A stretch of 64,000 nucleotides of DNA, from NCBI GenBank assembly GCA_012103535.1, contig WLWQ01000003.1:1-64000 (forward strand), given 5' to 3'. This DNA is from Pseudomonadales bacterium (GTDB lineage Bacteria > Pseudomonadota > Gammaproteobacteria > Pseudomonadales > Pseudohongiellaceae). Positions 59,259 through 64,000 of this stretch are shown here, piece after piece. Position 1 is the first letter of the stretch. Every line of letters begins with the position of its first letter. A program made the translations under genes and the position numbers. The notes beneath the pieces are model-generated. The model saw only the letters and a program-made list of their open reading frames with translations, was not told the origin of the DNA and searched no databases.

Positions 59259-60596
59259 CTAAGCCGGTTGTGCTGCTAATTCACCTTCAGTTTCGTCTTC
59301 GAACGCAAAAGCAACTAATGCAGCGGTAAGCAATGCAATCACCGAAAGCGTAAACCACATACCGGCGAAGTTTGTAACAACACCTGCCTCACCAAACACA
59401 GCACCTAGTATCCCAAGGAAAGGCCCAGCTAACATTGGCCCAAGGCCTAAGATAATGATACCGAAAACAGTTTGTGCGGAATTTCGTATGTCTTCTTCGG
59501 CTATGCGATCGACATACATGTAGGCGGAAGCGAAGAAACAGGCATAACAAACTCCATGTAAAACCTGACTGAAAACGCCGATCATTAACGGCCCGGTCCA
59601 GACGAATTGACCCGCAGCATCTACCGAAGGACCCGATGGTTCCTGCATACTTATCAATCCCCAGATGGCATAGCGAGCAAAATAGGCCAAGGCACCTATT
59701 GTGATGGTCCAACGAAAACCGAGTTTAAGCAAAAACACACCAAGAAATGCCATGACGCCAATTTCCGCGAACTGTCCCACTGTCATCGCTGGCGCAATAT
59801 AAGTGACCAGCAAGCCCAACTGGTTTTCAAAGAAGGGTCCGGTCTGCATAAAGTAAACCTGATGAATAACTGCGATGGGTAAACTTGCAGCTACAAGCAC
59901 GGCAAAGGAGCGATTTGAAAGCAGACTAAAGGCTTTCTTAAATGCGAGTTTTTCAACACCTTCTTTCTTAGGCGGTGTATTCGGTAAGAGAAAGCAATAC
60001 CCAGCGTACAAAATGGATAAAGCACCGGAGACTTTTAGCGTATCAGCCAACCGGGCGGTGGCATCGGGAACTTCGTTGCCAACAAAAAACGGTGGCAAAA
60101 TTTGAAACTCCAAATTTGTTTGCAACCATATCATCGGAATCAACCAGGAAGCAGCGATCCATCCAAAAGTACCCATTACTCGAATTCTCGGCCATTCACT
60201 GTCTGCATTTTTCAAATGGGCAAACGCCATCGAGTTGGTTAGGGACAGTGTTGGCATGTACAAAACACTGTAGACAATAGACAGCATCAACCAGGCGTTA
60301 AAAGTCTCTTGAAACGAAAGCGTAATCTTGACGATGCCGCCAAATAAAAGCAGAACTGCCAGAAACTTTTCTGTGGAAAAATATCGATCCGCAAACTGAC
60401 CGGCAATGAATGGTGCGGAGATAGCTCCCGCCGATGCCGCTATACCGATGATCCAGCCAACCTGCCCAGAGGTAAATCCTAATCCTCCTCCGGCGACTGG
60501 TGATTGCAAATAGGTCGCAAGGACCGGCAACCAGATTCCCCAAACGGCATACTGAAGGAACATCATCATGCCCAGCCGGCTCTTAATCGAACTCAT
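59259..60596 (-). CDS. MFS transporter, nucleoside:proton symporter family
   Basis: The 445-residue protein has twelve membrane helices and the pattern of the Nuc_H_symport (NupG-like) family: 'MFLQYAVWGIWLPVLATYL' in helix 1, 'IAGQFADRYFSTEK' after helix 2, 'RIRVMGTFGWIAASWLI' in helix 5, 'RWTITIGALAYFARYAIW' and the 'HGVCYACFFASAYMYVD' helix. NupG imports nucleosides with protons; some relatives move sugars or xanthosine. The C-terminal tail is acidic. It is the first gene of a likely pair with the desaturase, 13 bp downstream. The promoter would be in 60597-60725. Confidence 0.85.
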   Translation of the reverse strand: MSSIKSRLGMMMFLQYAVWGIWLPVLATYLQSPVAGGGLGFTSGQVGWIIGIAASAGAISAPFIAGQFADRYFSTEKFLAVLLLFGGIVKITLSFQETFNAWLMLSIVYSVLYMPTLSLTNSMAFAHLKNADSEWPRIRVMGTFGWIAASWLIPMIWLQTNLEFQILPPFFVGNEVPDATARLADTLKVSGALSILYAGYCFLLPNTPPKKEGVEKLAFKKAFSLLSNRSFAVLVAASLPIAVIHQVYFMQTGPFFENQLGLLVTYIAPAMTVGQFAEIGVMAFLGVFLLKLGFRWTITIGALAYFARYAIWGLISMQEPSGPSVDAAGQFVWTGPLMIGVFSQVLHGVCYACFFASAYMYVDRIAEEDIRNSAQTVFGIIILGLGPMLAGPFLGILGAVFGEAGVVTNFAGMWFTLSVIALLTAALVAFAFEDETEGELAAQPA

Positions 60597-60725
60597 TGTG
60601 CTATCTCCCCAACCCCAGACTCCTCAACTCCCGAGAACTTACTGAAGCAAGTTTTTTATAATTCGTATTAGTAGTTCTTGTTGTTACACACAGTGCGCAA
60701 GTGTAGCAGGATTCAGAGGATTACT

Positions 60726-62117
60726 TCACATGCCGATTTGCAATGCTGGCACTCTCATTTCGCGCAGAAATTCAGTTCGAATTACGCGCGTACCAAGCAA
60801 ATTGGTAACCAGAAATATTTCGTTGGGGCGAGGACCACGTCTGAAATAGTCATAAACCGGGTTTATCGATTCAATTGCTGAACCATCTCTTGGATCGAAC
60901 GGACGCAAATCGTGCATCGCTTCTGCCGCAATGAGCTTTCGTCTCTGCGTCTCTTCACTAAGTGGGTGTGAATAAACGCCGGTAATATAGAGATTGTCTA
61001 CATTCCAGGCCGGCAGTCCGGTCATACCGTCACGGGGACCAAGCGGAAAAGCCTCATTACCTGCCGCGTGATTGGTATAGAGTAAAACTGTTATTTCACG
61101 GTCCCAGCGATTCAGTGCTTCGAATAATGCAATCGCAGCAAATTGATGATCACCATGCCGATCGAGGTAAGGATGGGGAGCGACAACAGTGTCAGGTTCA
61201 ACTCGCTCCAGCTCTAACAATAAATCGTTAACCAACGATGGCCAATTTGAAACGAATCGCCTTGCTCGAAGTTCTTCGTCGAAATTTAGTTTTCGAAAAT
61301 AACCGGGATCGTTCAATTCGGCAAAAGGTGTTGGCACTGTACTTGGGCGCTGTTGCCACAAGCGCCGCAAAGTTGCATCGTAGTAACCAAGATTTCTTAC
61401 TTGTTCCGGCCCCAGTCCACCAAAGAATGGCACGGTTATACTATCAATCGTTCTTATCCAACCCTTTGCACGATATTGTTCACCAGAGTCAGGCCACACC
61501 CGCTCAAAATTCGAACCACCAGCATCACCTGCAGTTATTGTGACTACATCTGCAACCGTATCCTGATACAAACCAAACGCGGCAATTTCTGCATCATCTG
61601 GATGCGGTGCAATGACGAGCGTTTTCCCATCCAGATTTACATCATTGTTAAATGTAGCAAGTGTCCCTTGTTCTGTTACCCATTCTGCACCTTCGGAACT
61701 CAGGCTTACATAATCGCCAGTCGCGATATCGCTTGCTAATAACGGTGTAAGATCGAGGTAGCGAATGCCAGCACCACCTTCCTCAAAATACTGAACAAAA
61801 GATTCCGATTCGAAAGAGACTCGTATGGCAGGATTGCGGCCTTGGGTTTCACTCACCTGAAACTCTAGCATTACGGTATCAGCAATACCTTGCAATTCTG
61901 GCCATGAAAAACCAGTTGCATCGAGAGTTACTGATTGAAGAGTGGCATCCTGAAGCAATGACAGAAAATAATTATAATTGCCCTGGCGATCGAAGGGTTC
62001 TAACTCATCCCTTACCAGCGAAGTAGAGCAAGCGGACAACAGCAAAGTCAGCGCCAGTAAAAAACATCTATGGTTAGTCACTTTGTTTATCAGGCTATCT
62101 TCAGATTTGGTAATCAT
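60726..62117 (-). CDS. PIG-L family deacetylase, lipoprotein
   Basis: The protein (463 residues from ATG 62117; a GTG is two codons upstream) has a lipobox 'LLLSACSTS'. A beta-rich N-terminal domain to about residue 165 precedes the PIG-L/LmbE fold: 'LVIAPHPDDAEIAAFG' (zinc ligands His and Asp, about residue 175), 'DVVTITAGDAGG', and 'VVAPHPYLDRHGDHQFAA' with the late His ligand. Family members deacetylate N-acetylglucosaminyl lipids or small conjugates. The export signal implies an envelope or secreted-sugar substrate. The upstream quinoprotein gene is 122 bp away, and its lost C-terminal end lies in that gap. Confidence 0.85.
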   Translation of the reverse strand: MITKSEDSLINKVTNHRCFLLALTLLLSACSTSLVRDELEPFDRQGNYNYFLSLLQDATLQSVTLDATGFSWPELQGIADTVMLEFQVSETQGRNPAIRVSFESESFVQYFEEGGAGIRYLDLTPLLASDIATGDYVSLSSEGAEWVTEQGTLATFNNDVNLDGKTLVIAPHPDDAEIAAFGLYQDTVADVVTITAGDAGGSNFERVWPDSGEQYRAKGWIRTIDSITVPFFGGLGPEQVRNLGYYDATLRRLWQQRPSTVPTPFAELNDPGYFRKLNFDEELRARRFVSNWPSLVNDLLLELERVEPDTVVAPHPYLDRHGDHQFAAIALFEALNRWDREITVLLYTNHAAGNEAFPLGPRDGMTGLPAWNVDNLYITGVYSHPLSEETQRRKLIAAEAMHDLRPFDPRDGSAIESINPVYDYFRRGPRPNEIFLVTNLLGTRVIRTEFLREMRVPALQIGM

Positions 62118-62154
62118 TTCCACAACTTCATATTTAAACTGTTCTCACTAGAGC

Positions 62155-62241
62155 TTAGTACATAACAAATGCAAACAATCTTTCCCGAACCGCGACTAAT
62201 AAATACTGCCTGTCGTCCACTACAAAAGTTTGCGGCGCATT
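62155..62241 (-). other. frameshifted C-terminal end of the quinoprotein gene
   Basis: On the - strand, the frame +1 relative to the gene at 62240-63814 reads 'NAPQTFVVDDRQYLLVAV' and then 'RERLFAFVMY' before TAA at 62155-62157. This matches the last propeller strands of related quinoproteins (for example 'SSPLTYAVNGKQYVSVVS' at the end of the 9105 protein). It shows that the gene once continued past its present stop. Confidence 0.85.
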
Positions 62242-63814
62242 ACTGACTATTGCCGATGCGTGAATTCCATAAGAGATCACCGCTGCTGCCATCGAATGCA
62301 ACCAGATTATTTCTACCGTCACCTGTAAAGACTAGATCGGTAGCTGTTGTTAATACTCCAGCATTTACGCCACCACCACCCGGCCATTCATGGCGCCACA
62401 CTGCTTCCCCAGTGCGGTAATCAATGGCTTGAAAAGCACTTTCTACTGAACCAACTTCAGCCCGAATCTTACCGCCGAGCCCCATGGAACCTCTTGGATC
62501 GGGATCTGAAAGATAGAGCATGTTGTAGCCATTGTTTTCCTGAGTATAGAAAAGGCCGGTGTTAGGATTAAAAGCTGGTGGTTGCCAGTTGGCGACTCCA
62601 CCTTCTACAGGAGAAACCAACGTGCCGGGAATCAGTGCTTCTTTATCGGGATTAGGTTCGGGCTCTCCCGTTTCTCTAACATGAGATTCCCAGTTTGCCG
62701 TACGAGAATATTTATTCGTTACAATGTGCTCACCGGTTACTCGATCAATGGTAAAGAAGAATCCATTGCGTGCAGCGGTTGAAACGAGCTTACGCGACTG
62801 ACCATCAATCACCCCATCTATTAGAATTGGGGTTTGGGCCGAGTCCCAATCATGAGTGTCATGGGGAGACGTTTGAAAATACCATTCCAATTCGCCAGTA
62901 GTCACGTTTACGGCAACGAGTGAGCAAGTGAATAAATTGTCTCCCCGTCGCGCTACACCGGTATAACCGGGTGTTGGATTGCCCGTGCCAAAAATATAGA
63001 GATCGGTTTCGGGATCGTAAACTCCCGGCACCCAGGCATTACCTCCACCATGACTGGTGGCATCCAGGTTTGGCCAGGTTTCAATACCAGGATCATCTTC
63101 ACTCATGGGAACGGTATAAAACTTCCAGATCAATTCACCGGTTGCCGCATCGAAGGCCTGAAGAAAGCCGGGTTGATCCAGGTCGTTGCCTGTTCCCACG
63201 ATGACTCGATCACGAATAGTAATCGGCGCCATAGTAGAGAAGTACTGCAATTCGAAACTGGCCAATTCGGTGTGCCAATTCTCCTCGCCGGTATTAGCAT
63301 TCAAGGAAACAAGGTAATTGTCAGGTGTTTCGAAGATGATTGAATCATTCCAGATCGCTACACCACGATTGGCAATATGAGTGCCGCCACGGGTTTCCCA
63401 ATGGTAATGCCAAATTTCACTGCCATCCCGTGCGTCCATCGCCCAAACGTGATCCGGGGCAGTAACATAGAGAACACCATTTACTTCGAGTATGGATCCT
63501 TTAATAGAGCCGCTGGTGATATCGATGTCACCGCGCCCTTCGCCACCCATCTGCGTAATAATTCCAGTGCCGTCTCGATTTCCACGGCGAACATTAAAAT
63601 TAACCTCTGTGGTCCAGGCCAAGGTTAAATTCGATACGTTTTCTTTGTGTACTTGAGTTAGGTTGCTATAACGACGTCCCGAATAGTCACCTGAATAGGT
63701 ATCCCAATCTCCATCCAGAGCATTGGCCAAGTCCGCAGGATCAACTACGACATCTTGAGCTAGAATTGCACCCGGAATAATTATTAATGCGATAATAAGG
63801 GTCAGATATCTCAT
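62240..63814 (-). CDS. PQQ-dependent dehydrogenase truncated by C-terminal frameshift
   Basis: The 524-residue protein has a signal peptide (about residues 1-19, ILAQ) and an eight-bladed PQQ propeller: 'DWDTYSGDYSGRRYSNLTQV', catalytic 'HDTHDWDSAQTP' near residue 321, and 'AARNGFFFTIDRVTGE' where the Lys is Arg-Asn, which may alter PQQ contact. It ends 'LLWNSRIGNSQ', short of the last blade strands. Those strands are encoded in another frame immediately after (62155-62241), so a small indel near 62250 has truncated it; a GGC-GCA to GGCA change would explain it. ATG 63814 overlaps the cytochrome stop (ATGA), so the two are coupled. The lost strands close the propeller, so activity is doubtful if the indel is real. 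Confidence 0.82.
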   Translation of the reverse strand: MRYLTLIIALIIIPGAILAQDVVVDPADLANALDGDWDTYSGDYSGRRYSNLTQVHKENVSNLTLAWTTEVNFNVRRGNRDGTGIITQMGGEGRGDIDITSGSIKGSILEVNGVLYVTAPDHVWAMDARDGSEIWHYHWETRGGTHIANRGVAIWNDSIIFETPDNYLVSLNANTGEENWHTELASFELQYFSTMAPITIRDRVIVGTGNDLDQPGFLQAFDAATGELIWKFYTVPMSEDDPGIETWPNLDATSHGGGNAWVPGVYDPETDLYIFGTGNPTPGYTGVARRGDNLFTCSLVAVNVTTGELEWYFQTSPHDTHDWDSAQTPILIDGVIDGQSRKLVSTAARNGFFFTIDRVTGEHIVTNKYSRTANWESHVRETGEPEPNPDKEALIPGTLVSPVEGGVANWQPPAFNPNTGLFYTQENNGYNMLYLSDPDPRGSMGLGGKIRAEVGSVESAFQAIDYRTGEAVWRHEWPGGGGVNAGVLTTATDLVFTGDGRNNLVAFDGSSGDLLWNSRIGNSQ

Positions 63815-64000
63815 TTTATTGTCTCCAGGTAAGCTGTTACATCATGAATCGTACTATCAGTTAGTTCCGCCCATAGTTCTCTATGGCGATAGAGGGGATC
63901 GTCCAGTTCTACTCGCGGCGAATCTCCCCGTCGCGTAAAACTACGATAAGTACCGTCTTCAGTTCGCAGACTTATAAAGAAGTCGTCATAGCGCAGTAAG
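63811..64000 (-). CDS. cytochrome c-type protein, C-terminal fragment (cut by window edge)
   Basis: On the - strand the frame is open from base 63999 to TGA at 63811-63813, 62 codons. The end 'DDPLYRHRELWAELTDSTIHDVTAYLETIK' (split) and the preceding 'LRTEDGTYRSFTRRGDSPR' match the C-terminal part of small c-type cytochromes that accompany PQQ dehydrogenases. The haem motif would lie outside the window. The stop overlaps the quinoprotein start by ATGA, so the two are translationally coupled, which fits the cytochrome as its electron acceptor. Confidence 0.75.
   Translation of the reverse strand, partial: LLRYDDFFISLRTEDGTYRSFTRRGDSPRVELDDPLYRHRELWAELTDSTIHDVTAYLETIK

Noticed and set aside
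62240..62260. Programmed frameshift in the quinoprotein
   Set aside because: No slippery heptamer or downstream pseudoknot is visible; a simple indel is more likely.
1..64000. tRNA, rRNA, insertion sequences and an integron integrase
   Set aside because: No recognisable cloverleaf, rRNA motif, transposase or integrase sequence was found in the reading.

Overview
The window looks like chromosome (or a metagenome-assembled contig) of a free-living, aerobic, probably marine gammaproteobacterium. The grounds are Gram-negative export features (lipoboxes, a twin-arginine signal, a TonB receptor, a type IV pilin), gammaproteobacterial-looking RarA, MoxR and TgpA proteins, and a very large set of periplasmic quinoproteins. 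The genus cannot be fixed from the sequence. No rRNA, tRNA, CRISPR array, insertion sequence or integrase gene was seen.

Region 1 (1-3.5 kb) is the end of a chromosomal integron cassette array. Small genes on the + strand, including the tail of a HigA-type antitoxin, are each followed by a ~62-65 bp attC-like site (R'' about ACATAAC, R' about GTTATGT). The sites lose their R' core in places, especially at the right edge. The integrase gene must lie to the left of the window.

Region 2 (3.5-20.7 kb) carries a TPR protein, an operon ending in a membrane-bound glucose-dehydrogenase-type quinoprotein, a second soluble quinoprotein, an orphan MacB/FtsX-type permease with a hexanucleotide microsatellite in its last membrane helix, a PPM1/LCM-type methyltransferase, two NHL beta-propeller genes flanking a dienoyl-CoA-reductase-like SDR, a degenerate secreted nuclease homologue, a pyrimidine-dimer glycosylase and a pilin pair.

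Region 3 (20.3-35.5 kb, all on the - strand) is the most distinctive part: a cytochrome c-quinoprotein fusion, three closely similar lipoprotein quinoproteins, a DUF1800/DUF1501 pair between two of them, a DUF3300 protein, and a secreted protein of a family that occurs three times in the window. With the quinoproteins at 4.6, 9.1 and 62.2 kb the total is seven, plus a partial cytochrome c at the right end. They probably oxidise sugars or alcohols in the periplasm and pass electrons to the respiratory chain; the substrates cannot be read from the sequence, and no PQQ synthesis gene is present here.

Region 4 (35.7-64 kb) holds a YCII/ECF42-type sigma pair with a candidate autoregulated promoter, exported peptidases (M1, M20, M24), an MBL hydrolase, a 2OG oxygenase, a TonB receptor, an APC permease, a dispersed MoxR/DUF58/TgpA module with RarA inside it, a fatty acid desaturase, a nucleoside-type MFS carrier, a PIG-L deacetylase, and a quinoprotein/cytochrome c pair. 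Two genes carry apparent lesions: DUF58 has one in-frame TGA, and the last quinoprotein has lost its C-terminal strands to a frameshift, with the missing end still readable downstream. Either could be a real mutation or an assembly error.
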